Shown: positions 33,923 to 46,036 of the stretch, piece by piece
How the letters are laid out: every line of letters begins with the position of its first letter
How positions within the stretch are numbered: position 1 is the stretch's first letter
From: Paragyromitra xinjiangensis
Taxonomy: Eukaryota > Ascomycota > Pezizomycetes > Pezizales > Discinaceae
DNA: 64,000 nucleotides
Assembly (NCBI GenBank): GCA_038503065.1
Contig: JBCAMK010000010.1
Span: forward strand, 1,116,001-1,180,000
Direction: 5' to 3'
Notes under the pieces: model-generated
Told to the model about the DNA's origin: nothing
What the model saw: the letters and a program-made list of their open reading frames with translations, nothing else
The model's database searches: none
Made by a program: the position numbers and the translations under genes

Positions 33923-35817
33923 CTAGAAGCTTCTTCCTTTTGTCCCCGGAATCTTGAATCCACCCCTAACCAAATGCGTAAAAACGCCATCCGGGTCATA
34001 CCGCTTTTTTGCCAGCTGTAGCTTCTGAACGCTTTCCCTTCCGTATGATGCAATAGGATCTTGGTCATCCCATGCATAGTTCAAGTACCTGTAGAAATTC
34101 AATATTAGCATCAACTATATAGCACTCACTTCATGGAACTTACTGAAATGGGTGAAGCAAGTTCCGCTTCCGAGCTGCTTGGGTTGATCTAGCTACCATA
34201 GTTTTAACTCTACTTATGACCGCCAAGTCCAACGTATCATCGGTCCATGAGGCAAACCAGAAAACATCTCATCATGAAATTAGCAAATATATTGCCGAAA
34301 CCCATCAAGTACTTCAGGGAATTTATAAAGGTACCTACGTAACAAATCTTTATCATTCGCTCCAAAACCAAGAGAATTCCCTCCTTTTGAGAATCCAGCA
34401 GCGATAGCTGTGCTAGGAATGGGTTGAAACCCAAAAACCCCGGCAACAGTGTTTGATTTCAAAAGCTCCAGCTCTTCTCTCCAAATCTCGCGGAGTTCCA
34501 TTAATAGCGACTCATCTGCGATCACCGTTATTGAGGTTGTCATTTGTCTAAACCCGTCGTCAGGATATCCCACACTATAGCTGACCTCCGAGGTGTTTTG
34601 CATCTTTGCCGTATTTGCAACCATCGGAATATCTGCGAACGGTTTCAACACGTCTGGGGGATTACTGCCGTCAACCTCGCCATTATAGTAAACGATGAAG
34701 GCCGCCGTGGTGTTTGTTGCTCCCTTGGTCCAGGCAAATGTTGATATAACGTGAGATTTGACATCTGAAATCGCTCCCGTTATAGCATAATTTGCAGTAG
34801 CTGAAAGAAGCTCAGGTATTTTATCTTCAGTATAGACATAGGTGCCCCCGAAGACCTTCACCTGGTGGGGAAAGGTATAGAGATCGAAATTTGTGACGAT
34901 CCCAAAGTTGCTCGAAGAACCCTTCATAGCTCTGAATAGATCGGGGTATGCCTGTGCGTTGACTTGAAGGATGGTGCCGTTCCCAGTAACAAGCTTTATA
35001 GATAATTTTAGCCACCAGTGCACCACGATCGTCGACTTTTATATTGAAATGTAGCTACCTCGTAGTTCTTAACATTATCGCAGGCAAACCCTTGCTCGGC
35101 AGTCAAAAACGTCAATCCGCCTGTTTAGCTTGTTAGCTTCAACAACCGAACCCCTAGATCTGGAGACTCCAAACACACCTCCTAATGTAAACCCTGGAAC
35201 GCCAACGGAAAATACCCTCCCCCCAGCAACAGTCACATTATATTTCTCCACAGCCGAGTAAACCTCCCCCCATATATTTCCAGCACCAACCCTTGCATAG
35301 CCATCTTCGACAATAATGTCTTTGAAAGCACTCATGGAGATGAGAACGCCATCGTTCGTGTCCGCCCATCCTGGGATGGCTGTATGACCTCCGCCACGGA
35401 CAGCAAATTGACAGTTTTTTCCGGTCAGGATCTTAACTGCGGTTGAGACTTCTTCTGCAGTTGTTGGTGTTAGAATACATGTTGGCGATAGACTGGCCTG
35501 CAGGGCTTTAGTAACTGTAAGTACTTATTCTTAATAGTTACAAAAGCTTAGGAATGAATATAATACCCCAAAATGTGTTTTCAATCGCATATTCCTCCGT
35601 CGAAGGGCGATGGATAGCGTCCCCAAAAACATCTTCAAGCAAATTACACTGAAATTTCATCAGTTACATATTTCTAGGGATAGGCTAAGTACGTACTCAC
35701 ACAACGCCAACTATGTCCTAAGGAATAATTTGGAGAAGTTTCAATGCCGTACGTGGTAGGTAGCACACAAAGCCACAGAGCATAAACCCAGGCAGAACTT
35801 TGTTGATATCCAAACAT
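33923..35817 (-). CDS. Secreted FAD-linked oxidase, BBE-like (PF01565/PF08031), 513 aa
   Basis: Seven exons: 35701-35817, 35567-35648, 35179-35514, 35059-35120, 34339-34993, 34144-34267 and 33923-34088. All introns (52-71 bases) have GT..AG ends. A signal peptide of about 24 residues (ALWLCVLPTTYG) points to secretion. The FAD-binding domain shows RGGGH with His110, the usual site of covalent FAD attachment, and later TLGGGLTFLTAEQGFACDNV. The second covalent Cys of true berberine-bridge enzymes is not seen; the loop reads GVPGF, so a single covalent bond is likely. The C-terminus has the BBE motif YLNYAWDDQDP followed by KLQLAKKRYDPDGVF. Known relatives oxidise sugars, alkaloids or secondary-metabolite intermediates and give H2O2; the substrate here is unknown. 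It lies tail to tail with the alcohol oxidase, about 990 bases apart. No biosynthetic core gene is near. Confidence 0.93.
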
Positions 35818-38005
35818 CTAGGATACAAGCTTCAGTCGATCTTTCTATACCCGGAGAAAACGTCCCTGCTTTTCAGGGGGGGGATAAGCGCTTGAGGGCT
35901 AGGTACGATATACTTATACAGACTCTATCAGGGCGCCCCCACATTCATGACCCGTTCCGCAACTTAATATGAGATCTGAGCCGCTCGGGGGTTATGGTTA
36001 TATATATGCGGTTTATAGTCGCGCCTTACTACAACGGACGTGCAGAATCCGCCGAAAATCACTCAGTATAGAAAATCCAGTCAAGGGAGCAGGGAATTTG
36101 GCTTAACGCTTTTCATTTGGTGCGGATCTTCAATTTACTTGTGTTGGAAATGCTTCCTAATACGGGGCGTAGCTTCAGAGTCGGTAATGATTGAGAGACA
36201 GGCACCTGAGCACACGGGCACTCGGCAACCTGAGAGTGCTATTTAGATAGGGGCCGCGCTGCCCACCTAGCAAGCAAGCAAGCAACCGAGTCATCTATTT
36301 CTCCCTACGTGCCTCAATATCACAACAACTCTTTATGTCGGTATGCCGAGGTTCACTATAACAAAGTCTGACGGTATGTCCATTCACAACCAGAGTTATA
36401 ATCAAACGATACCAGGTACTGAACAGTGATTATAATATAGCCAGCACCTAAACTGGAGTTCCTCATGGTCTAGACCATGCACCCGTCCCGATAAGGGCTC
36501 CCGATAACAGCCCACATGAGAAGAACCGATCATTAAGTTTTCACAGCACCACTACCATGATATCAGAAGCATGTTTTACCGACCAGGCTGTTAAGCGAAG
36601 GTTGCTACCGCAAGCCTATCCAACAGCAAAGTGACCCTAGTAGAAGCACTGCGGCTACGGCGGGATCAAGAGCGACGTGTAGGCAAGCTGGCGCACGCGC
36701 CAAGCACGCACCTTGTGCTGGCTTAAAGCAGGCCAATTACACATATTTCCACCATTCTATGCATATAGAAAACAAACCTCAAGGTACAGATACCTTGTAT
36801 ACGCACCCACCCTCGGAGTTGACTTGCGGAAGCGCCACCAAACAAACTCTCTTTCAGTCCCATGCTTTCTCGAACTTCTAAGCCAGTTTTTGCAAGACTC
36901 ATGTGCCTTTAGTAGTATGGTTTAGTTGGCATTATGGGTTAAAATTATTTATAATAAAAAAGTTTACTTCAAGGTAAATGGGCATTCAGAACCACGGTTT
37001 CCCCCAAGCCTAACTCCACAGCAGCTATAGTTTTAGTGTTGTGTGGGGTCCCAATGCTTTACCCCACCTAAGCGTTCGGTACAGCAACTAGAGTGTTCAA
37101 AGTCTCGGCCCAGTAAATCGAACACCTAAGACAAAAGTTGCCAACTAGTTACATGTAGGCTTGCAGGTGTCAGCAATTGCGGATAGTAGGCGCTTACAAA
37201 TCAGCACAAACACCACACCTTAGAACATCCTTAGATCCCAAATCAAAGATAGTGCACGAATCCATTAAGGCGTAAATGGCTGGCGTTTGTGCAGCAAGCT
37301 AGCTCGTATGCATTCACCACGATTTTGTATCATTGTAGACTCGGCCCGGTGCACAAAATAAATCGATATATTACTTGACTCTTGAGACCAAATTGCGGGG
37401 AGGAAGCCCAGTATTCACACGTGAAATGGTATATAACAAGCGCTAGGCTTCCCAGTCTTTCTACTACCATCTCTGAGGTACGGTAATACCATACAAAACC
37501 TCTTCATCAATGATAAAGCAGCAACAAGACCTGATTTCGCACATATGCAGTTGAATCGTACACTTTCGAATCTATCTACAATACCAGTACAATCTGCCAG
37601 ATAACTCCCTCGCCCATCCCATCAGACAAACCTTCATTGCGCTTCCAACCAACAAAGAAAATTGACCCCATGACACGCTCCCGTCAAATGATAAAGAAAT
37701 AAAAAAACCAATGCAAAAAGATAGTACTAAGAAAAATCAAAATCAAACTCTTAAACACTAACACGAAGTTTTGCAACCCAGGTATAACTCGCACCCTTAG
37801 AAAGACTTCAAGCCTACAAAATAGAGATCTTCGTCAACTCGTAAAAAGCCTCATCCATCCCCACACTCAGACCCCAAAAACTGAGCTTCTCTGACTAGAA
37901 AAAAAAGAAAAAAAAGAGGCCATCTTGCCGATCAAACTAAGCCGTGAATATCAATCCCATTTGCACAAGAAAAGAAAAAACTCTTAAAAAACCGATATTA
38001 TCCCA
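35818..38005. other. Intergenic with a 16-bp perfect palindrome
   Basis: No gene is supported. A TATA-like run (TATATATATGCGG, about 36000-36012) lies upstream of the FAD oxidase. A perfect palindrome sits at 36464-36479 and a TACATGTA octamer at 37150-37157. The frame 36713-36925 lacks protein character. The last ~500 bases are probably the 3' UTR and flank of the Snt1-like gene. Confidence 0.5.
36464..36479. repeat. 16-bp perfect palindrome
   Basis: CATGGTCTAGACCATG reads the same on both strands. It is isolated in intergenic DNA and could be a dimeric protein-binding site or a cruciform seed; nothing nearby tells which. Confidence 0.9.
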
Positions 38006-41000
38006 TCATCTACTTCTTTCATAAATATCTGGCGGGTATGGAGGATATCGTGACCCCTGAGATGGGTAATGAGAATGCGATGGTTGCTGCGACGGATGTC
38101 CTAAAGAACTCGTATGCTGATGTTGCGGATGCTGGGGATGCTGGGGATGCTGCTGAGGGGGTTGGTGTGGATGATGCTGTGGATGCTGAGGAGGTCCTTG
38201 TTGTGGATGGTGAGAATGCTGCTGAGGATGAGGATGGTGTGGGTGCGATGAAGGTGTCATAGGTGGCGGGGTATACGAGCCATTCTGCTGGTACGGTGAT
38301 GGGGAGAATGTTCGCTGCTGGGGGTAATGGCGATACGTTGGCCCCTGTGGCGGTTGATGAGACGGTTGCTGTGGCGGACCAGACGCAGGCTCGCGGAGCT
38401 GGGGGGCAGACGAATATAGGGCAGGTTCTCTAGATGATATAGGTTCGCGCCCTGAGGGATAAGGGACTGCATCCCTAGCTAGTGGCTGGTAAGGAGTAGG
38501 CTCACGCAGTACAGGGGTTGTTGAATAAGGAGATTTTTGGGGCCCAGAAAATGAAGGCATCTGTGGCCTCGGGGGGTTCTGCATTCCATGAGCAAGGCCA
38601 CCACCTCCCACCATTAACGATAATTGCGTCACTGATTGGCGGCCACCATGAGGTTGTTCATACTGCTGCGGGAACACTCCCCTAGGTGGCTCCCTAGGCT
38701 GTGTATGCAAATGCGATTGAGCTTGCGAATGTTGCGGTTGCGGATGTTGAGGTTGGGAGTGTTGAGGTTGGGAGTGTTGAGGTTGGGAGTGTTGAGGTTG
38801 AACGTGTTGAGGCTGTTGGTGTTGAGATGGATGCTGGGGCGGATGTTGAGGCTGTGGGTGCTGGAGTTGAGAGTGTTGCTGCTGCTGTTGCGGGGTCTGC
38901 GGCCTTGTTTGCGAAGCGAAAGGCGTGGTCCTACTTTGAGGCCGTTGTGGAGGGTCTCCTTCTGCAGGATTGAGCAGTGAGTGAATGCTCGTCGGCCGTT
39001 TGAAAGGAGGAGCAGAAGCTGAAGGTGGAGGCGTCTGACTAGCTGGCGATTGCTGTACCTGTGGACGCGGAACCTGATGTTGTGGGGCATTAGGCGGAGG
39101 AGGTTGATAACTAGTTGTTGGTTGTGAGGGTGCAGACATTGGACGAGGGGTAGGTGCCTGCAATTGGTGAGAGGGGTGAGAGGGGTGAGAAGGATGGCTT
39201 TGCTGCGGCTGATGGCCCTTTTGCATAGAAGCTGGGGTTTGATGTCTGTGCTCCACAACAGAGGAATTCTGATACCTCTGCTCCACTGAAGAAGGATCTC
39301 GGTGGTGCTGTTCCATCATGGTAGGATTTTGGTGGTGTCTTTGTTCCATAGATGCACCGTTGACAGGTGGCGCGTCTCGCCGAGGTAAAGGAGCGAAAGC
39401 CTGCTGCGAAATCGGAGGTGGCTGGGAATTAGTCCGATGATGGTGCGTCGCCTCTGAGAAATATGCCCTCGGCTGCTGAATTTGATTAGCGGGATGGATT
39501 TGTTGCTGTGGTACCTGTTGCATTTGCTGTTGCTGAAGCTGGCCTTGAAGTTTCTGCGAGATTTGGGGGCCCTGTTGCGACAACGTCCTTGCGTGAGTGA
39601 CCGAAGGATGCTGAGGGGCAGCAGGGGGACTTTGATGGGGTGGTCTTTCATGCAATCGTTCTTGTGGCCGTCCTTGCGGTTTTTCCTGCAGAGTCCTCTC
39701 TTGCAATTGTTCTTGGCTCCTGCCGGATGGTAACCCGTCGTGCAATCTCTCATAAATTCTCTCGCCAAAACCTCCCTGCATTCTCTCGTGGGGCCTCTCG
39801 TGAGGTCTTTCGTACATTCCGCTGCGCATCCTGTCGTGCATCCTCTCCTGTTGTACCCTATCCTGTTGTACCCTATCCTGTTGTGCTCTCTCCCTCTCCT
39901 GCTGTACCCTCTCCTGCTGCACTCTCTCCCTCTCCTGTGCTCTCTCCCTCTCCTGTTGCGCTCTCTCCCGCTGAGCCCTCTCTTGAGCTCTCTCTTGCTG
40001 CACTCTCTCATGCGCTTCCACCTGCTGTGCCCTCTCTTGTTGTGCCTGGATATGTTCGTGTACGCCTTCACCGTGCCCTCCCGAGAACCTCTCAATCGGC
40101 CCCCGCGGCCTCTCGTGCGACCGCTCGACACCATTCCTAGTTTGAAGTTGCATTGTTACAGGAGTAGATTGTTGCAAGTGAACAGGAGGTTGGGGTGTGT
40201 TCGAAGAAGAGTGAGGACGCTGAGTTGCTTCTACGACATTTGACGGCTGCGGTTGCGACTGCGGTTGCGGTTGCGGTTGCACTTGCGGTTGCGGTTGCAG
40301 TTGCGGTTGCAGTTGCAATTGTGGAGGTACCACAGGCTTAACCATCACCTCTTCTTTTATAGGAACAGGAACAGAAGGTGGGAGCGAGGCTGGAGCCGGA
40401 GGCTGAGGAGGTGGGAGTCCCTGTATTGGGGTGGGTTGAACCTGAACCTGGATTTGAACTTGCACAGGGACCGGAGTGGGAGTAGGAGTACCAGGCATCG
40501 AAGAAACAGCAAGGGCTGGTGGCCCTGGTGTTCCTTGCGGCGACCCCGCCGATGGATCCGCACCCGAAATGATCATCCTGGGTGTTGAACCGGTATCATA
40601 CCGTTTCTTAGGCAATGCAGCCGGTTTCGGAGGCTCCGGCATCCGCTCTCCAGCCTTCATTTTCCGATCTGCCTCTTCGGCAATATCTTTGTATTCGGTC
40701 TTTCCATTCTCTACTTGTCGAGTATAGAAATTACGAACCTATAAAACGAAAACTCAGATTAACTTCTACGAAATCAGGCAACCCTGCACGCAAGGTTTTA
40801 CTCACCATCACAGTCGTTTTCGATGCCAATCTCTGGCTAATCATCGCCCAATTTGTACCAAATGAAGCCAATAATTGCGGGAAATCGCTCTGTTCCGGAA
40901 CACTCCAATAGCTAGAGGTCTGTGCTACAGGTTTTTCTGACCCTTTCTCCTTCTTTGGGGTCGGTGTTGACGGCTGAGGTAAAGGTACAGGTGTTGTTGA

Positions 41001-44000
41001 AAGTGCGGGAAGCTGTTGTATAGGGGTTGGTGACTGCTCAGTTGCAATCTGGGCTTGGAGGTTCAATTGTTGGACAATGACTGGCTTTTTGTCCTCTACA
41101 ACCATCGGTTCCGGCAATATCTCGATATTGGCTGGTAGTATGCCCGCAGCATCGAACTCCCTCTCACGAAAATCTTCCTTTTTCTTATCCTCCTTTTTCT
41201 CAATCTTCTCCGGGACCGGCGCTAGGACAGGTGGAATAGGAACAGGAGTTGACGGTTGGATAGCCGTATTTGCTGGTGTTTTCACTCTCTTCTGACCTCC
41301 CCCTCGCCCAGCATTGTTACCACCCCTGGGTCTCTTCGTCCCTTTCTCTGTCTTCTCTCCATCATCATCACCACCTTTTGAATCTCTACCTCCCCTCTTC
41401 GCACTCCCCCCATTTATTCCTATGGTCTCTGCATCGGTGTTGTTGCTGTTGTTGCTGTTGCTTGTATCACCACCAAACACAGGCGCTGCGGCCCTCTTCG
41501 GCCTCCCGGTTTCAGTGATAGCAGCTGGAGTTACATCCTCTGAATCAGCTCCCTCATCATCCTCTCCAGTACCAACTCCCCCTCTTCGCCCCAAATCTGC
41601 AATCAAAGCACTTCGCCCGGCTCTCTGGTTACTCGCTTGTTTTCGTTTCCCCTTCCTCGCCCCCCTCTTACCAGGCCCCCTCACGAGCTCCTTATAGTTG
41701 CATGTTTTTTTCGTCATATAGTAATGCAGAATACACGCTTTAAAATCCCTGCCTTCGATCCCCTGTGCAATCTTTCCCCACTGTTTCGGAGACTGTGCAT
41801 ACCGCTCACAGAAAAGCTTTTGCTCCATCTCGTCCCAGTTGTCAGCTGGAACATCGAACTGGAATACTGCCAATATTTCTTCGTCGGTCCGAAGCAGCCG
41901 GTTAGTGTCCTTAAAGATCAGCATCTCGCTAGGATCCATGATCATATCCGGAACAACTGCCTCACGCGCGTTTTGGTCTTTTGCCTTCGTATCCGCGGCT
42001 TTTTGTTGTTCTTCCTCAGCTAAACCTTTTAGTACTTGCTCCATCTCGGCTTCACTCCTAACCACATCCGAAGGAGCATTCCTGCCAGCTCGTCTCCCAA
42101 CGGTCTCGGGTGCCACAACGGTGGTCAAAACTGGGGAGGCTCCCATTTCCGCTGGCTCAGAAGTACCTTTCTTCTTACGGGTCGCATCCTTATCCATATC
42201 CTGACATTTTTCATACCATGGCTCGAAGAGCTCCTTGAATTTACGTTTCAGACTAGTTTCCTTCTCATAAGCCGCTTTCCTCTCCTCGGAAATGTGAGCG
42301 ATGATGAGTTCCCGTATATGTTCATGCTCCTCAATGTTAGTTCGGAAGAAGTCGTAGTCAGACGGCTTCATAGGAGGGCCTGGGCGAAGGAATGGGAGAT
42401 CCGGATGCGCTGGGTCTCTATTGTTGGAGCCGTTTCTGAGTGATTCATCACACTCCGATTCGATTGATGCAGCTTCAGATGAGGTTGGTGAATTCGAAAC
42501 CGAAGGGGATGGTGACGGTGAAATAGAAAGTGCTCGTAGCACCTCTTCCGAGTGATCAAAATCCATCTCTTGTTGATTTTGCTGCTGGTGGAGCTGTGCT
42601 TGCAATTGCTGTTCGACTCTCTCCTCTTGTTTTCGCTCTTCTTGGTGAAGCAGTTCTTCTTTCTCGTGTTTTTGCATATCATAGTCCTCCTCTAACTGCT
42701 GCTGTTGTGACCCTAGTTGTTGTAGCTGTTGCTTATCCAACTTCATCTCAACCACAATTTCTTCCACAGCTACCTTGACCTCAGGCTCCATAGTCTTAGG
42801 GGAACGAGAACGAGCTGCTTCTGCTTCCGCTTCCGCTTCCGCAGCAATCTCCCTATCGATCCTGGCAACTTCAGCGGTGTGGTCGGCTTTGCGTTTGGCC
42901 AACTCAAACAGCTTTGTCGTCAACAGTTCAATCTCCTTATCGATATCAGCAATCTTGAGAGCCACGTCTGCTTGTGTCAATGAAATATCATCATCCTCCT
43001 CCTCTAGGTCATCTTCGATCTTAACAACGGGAGTTGGTAGAGACTGAGACTGTAATGGAGGTAGGAGCAGTAACTTCTCAGATATAGGTTCCTTCTTTTC
43101 CAATATCGGTTTAACAGCTTCAGCGACTTCCGTATCCTTGACTTCCTTAGGAGAAGCTTCTGATCTTTTCTCCTCCTTTGCCTTAACGTGAGCATCTACC
43201 ATCTCCACATCTTCTCTAGCGGCCGGCCTCTCCGCCTCTATACCAGGTCTGGATCCCCTTCTGCCTCTATCCATTCCTCTTCCCATGCTCCCCGAATCCC
43301 TAACACCCATACCCATACTCATCCCACCGTTACCACGACCACCTCTGTAACCACCCATAACACCACCATCGTCCCCAACCTCTCTTTTCACGATTGGGCC
43401 TCCGAAACCACTCCCACTCCTGAAATTGGTTCGCCCCCTCCAATATGAGCCTCTAGCCGCGGAAGCCTGTAGCGCTCTTGGCGCAGTGGGGGGTTGAATT
43501 GATTTAGTCGGACTACTGCTGCCACCAGACGGCGCTGTTGGGGTAGGTTGTGTAGAATTGTGTGTAGAATTAGTGGAACCATAACTAGGACCATTGACAG
43601 GGTTCAGAATGTTGCTGAAACCCTGTCTAGATGAGGATGAGCTCCCTGGCCTTGACGGTCCGGACAATGTCGTACTTGAGGCGCGTTGGGCAGGGTGAGT
43701 CGGAGTGGTCCAAACCTCGGTACCAGCACTGGAAACCGTGGGTTCCGCGCCTCCAAAAGAGGTAGGCTGTTCCGGAACATGCTGTGGAATGTGAGCATGA
43801 GTTCTATCCCTATCATCTTCACCCTTCACAGCAGTCTCAATCTCCCTAATCCGGTCCGGATGCACGTGCCCAATTGCATCTAATCTAGTTACTGTGGGCC
43901 CTAGTGCAGGTTGCTTAACAGGTACACTCTGAGACGGAGGTTGAGAATGTGGATGTTGTTGTGGCTGTGGCTGCGGCGCATTATTCCAGTACTCTGCGGA

Positions 44001-46036
44001 TCCCCCTCTCTCCTTTGAGCCCCATTTCCGATCTGCATCCTTACGGCTCTCTCCACCCACACCAGCTCTCGGTCCGGTCGGCGGCGGCCCTCCTCTAGGT
44101 CCCGTTGGCGGGGGAGCCCCAGTTATTGCCCTAGGCCCTGAAGGTGGTTGTGGCTGTAACGGTGGAGGCGGTGAGTATGGCCTGGAGGAAGTCGCAGATA
44201 CAGGTGTGATTCCAGTGCTCGGGGCGTGTGTCGTTGAGGGCGTAGGTACTTTTAGCTCTGTTGATAACGGAGAAATCAATTTACCATCTTCAATGACCTC
44301 TTTCTTTGGCTGTAAAACCCGATCACTGGCACGAGTATCAAGTCGATAATCTACCTTCCCAACTACATCCCGCTCAGTTCTCTCCTTGTCGTAATCTTTA
44401 TCCCCACCCCGATACTGCATTATGGGTGGTAATGTATTGCTCGTGCTTCCACTAACAGATCGGCGTCCCTGGAGAGACCAATGGTTTGCTGTACTTGTTC
44501 CATTCGGATATGACTGAATTCGAGATTGTTGAGATTGTTGAGTGGCTGAGGGGTAAGAACTGGGTGCAGTAGAGGTTGGAGCAGGTTGATACCCTCCTTG
44601 ATATGCTGGGACAGATGGCGGCGGGGTGCCAGAAGATAGCGAAAACCTAGCTCGTTCAGCTTCACGGTTGCGATTATATCTATACCGAGAGCAGTGTGGA
44701 AAAGGCAATCGGGATTAGCCATCCCATTCCAAAAGAAAAACAGGATTTTCCATGCAACAAATGGAATGGACGGCTAGGCGGCTAGAACCAAAGAAAGACG
44801 AACGGGAAGTAACGAAACGAGATGGCCAAATCTGAAAAGCGGTGAAGCAAAATAATGCATGACATATGAAAGAAAGGTATGCAAGGGAATATAATATACT
44901 CACTCTGCAGCATCCCGCTCTCTTTTCTCTCGCTCTCTATTAGGATCATAGGCTTCTCTCACCTCTCTAGACCTTTCGACAACTCTCGACTCACGGCTGT
45001 CTCGGTCAGGCGGCTTATAAGTATACCTCTCTCGTTCCCGCTCACGCTCCGGGCGTTCTCTCTCACGCTCTCTCTCTCTTTCCCTCTCCCTCTCCCTCTC
45101 CCTCTCTGCCCTCTCTCTCTCCGCCCTCTCCCGATCAAACCCAGGCCTCCTATCTCCTCCAAAACCCCCTCTTTCCGACCTATCTCTATCGCTCCTCCCT
45201 GTGTATAATGAAGGCACTCCTCGCTCCCTCTCTCGTGATGATGACCGAGCCCTATGTTGAAATACTTCTCTTTCCCTCGACCTACCCCGGTACCCGCCAC
45301 GATCCCTATCACGATCTCTAAAACCCCCGCCTCCAAATCCTCCCCGAGTGCCATAATCACTTACCCCACCACGCCCATATTCTGGATAATCGCGCTCTCG
45401 GCTTCTACCTCTTCCACCTCTCCCACCACCAAGACTTCCAGAATCCCATTCACTAGATCTCCTTCGGGAAAAACGATGTCCCCGATCACTTTCGTTTGAA
45501 GTAGCATAGCTAGGCGCAAATACAGGCCCTCCAGAGGTTGCTATTCCACTCGAGCCAGGCACTGGTACAGGAGATCTGCTCTGCCCTGCCGGGGGCATCA
45601 CAGAAGAGCCTCTTCCGGCACTTGCTCGAGGCGCTGAGGGAGGTACTGATCCTCTTGATCCAGGACCTTGACCTCCAGGTTGGGTATAATGATGGCCATG
45701 ACTACTCTGGTGAGGAGAAAGAGCTGAAGGCTGCGAAAAAGATGATTTATGTGGTGAATGAGCAGGCGGTCCATTGCTACCACTACCGCCGCCAGCTCCA
45801 GAGGATGGCAGTATTGGAGGGTTGTATAGAGCCTTTGGTCCCTTTGGTACATTTTGTGGGAAATCACGCGTTGCTGGTTCGCTTGGACGTGCTGCAGGCG
45901 GGACGTAAGCTAGGGGAGGTTCTCGGCCGAACTGGGGGGTCGCTGGAGGTGGTTGATGAGTCGAAACGGAAGCCCGCCGTGGAAAAGGGGAGGTGGGACG
46001 GGATGTTCCCGCCGGATGTTCCCGGCGAGCTGACAT
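38006..46036 (-). CDS. SNT1: Snt1-like SANT-domain corepressor (Set3C/NCoR type), 2579 aa
   Basis: Three exons, 44904-46036, 40806-44679 and 38006-40738, with introns of 224 and 67 bases; both junctions keep the frame. Snt1 is the scaffold of the fungal Set3 histone-deacetylase complex, related to animal NCoR/SMRT. Recognisable parts: a conserved block near residues 1140-1200 (PMKPSDYDFFRTNIEEHEHIRE, then LKRKFKELFEPWYEKCQDMDKD), a first SANT domain near 1315-1370 (DNWDEMEQKLFCERYAQSPKQWGKIA), and a second SANT domain spanning intron 2 (SYWSVPEQSDFPQLLASFGTNWAMISQRLAS, continuing into RNFYTRQVENG). The N-terminal exon is Ser/Pro/Gly/Arg-rich with a long Arg-Glu repeat. The last 880 residues are Gln/Pro/His-rich with QER, HER and QPQHS repeats. 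It is unusually long for the family because of these low-complexity tails. The exon joins and SANT domains are firm; the ATG at 46036 is the first in frame. Confidence 0.93.
38780..38870. repeat. Tandem repeat coding for QPQHS units
   Basis: Near-identical units of 15 bases (plus strand GGTTGGGAGTGTTGA-type) in the last exon of the Snt1-like gene, encoding Gln-Pro-Gln-His-Ser/Pro repeats. Repeat number is likely to vary between strains by slippage. Confidence 0.85.
39840..40050. repeat. Degenerate repeat coding for QERxQQER units
   Basis: Imperfect 9-24 base units encoding Gln-Glu-Arg-rich helix (about 60 residues) within the Snt1-like protein. The encoded stretch could form a long single charged helix. 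Confidence 0.75.
45057..45122. repeat. CT/GA-rich tract coding for (Arg-Glu)n
   Basis: A pyrimidine-rich run on the plus strand (CTCTCC-type units) encodes an alternating Arg-Glu stretch in the first exon of the Snt1-like gene. Such charge-alternating tracts are common in RNA-associated nuclear proteins. Confidence 0.75.

Noticed and set aside
38629..40243. Long open frames on the other strand and in other frames of the Snt1-like gene
   Set aside because: They come from the repetitive Gln/Pro/Glu/Arg codons; their products are Leu/Val or Arg/Asn repeats with no domain.
44680..44903. Possible extra exon in the 224-base gap of the Snt1-like gene
   Set aside because: GTGAGT at one end and TATAG at the other splice the two large frames exactly; the frames inside the gap are short.
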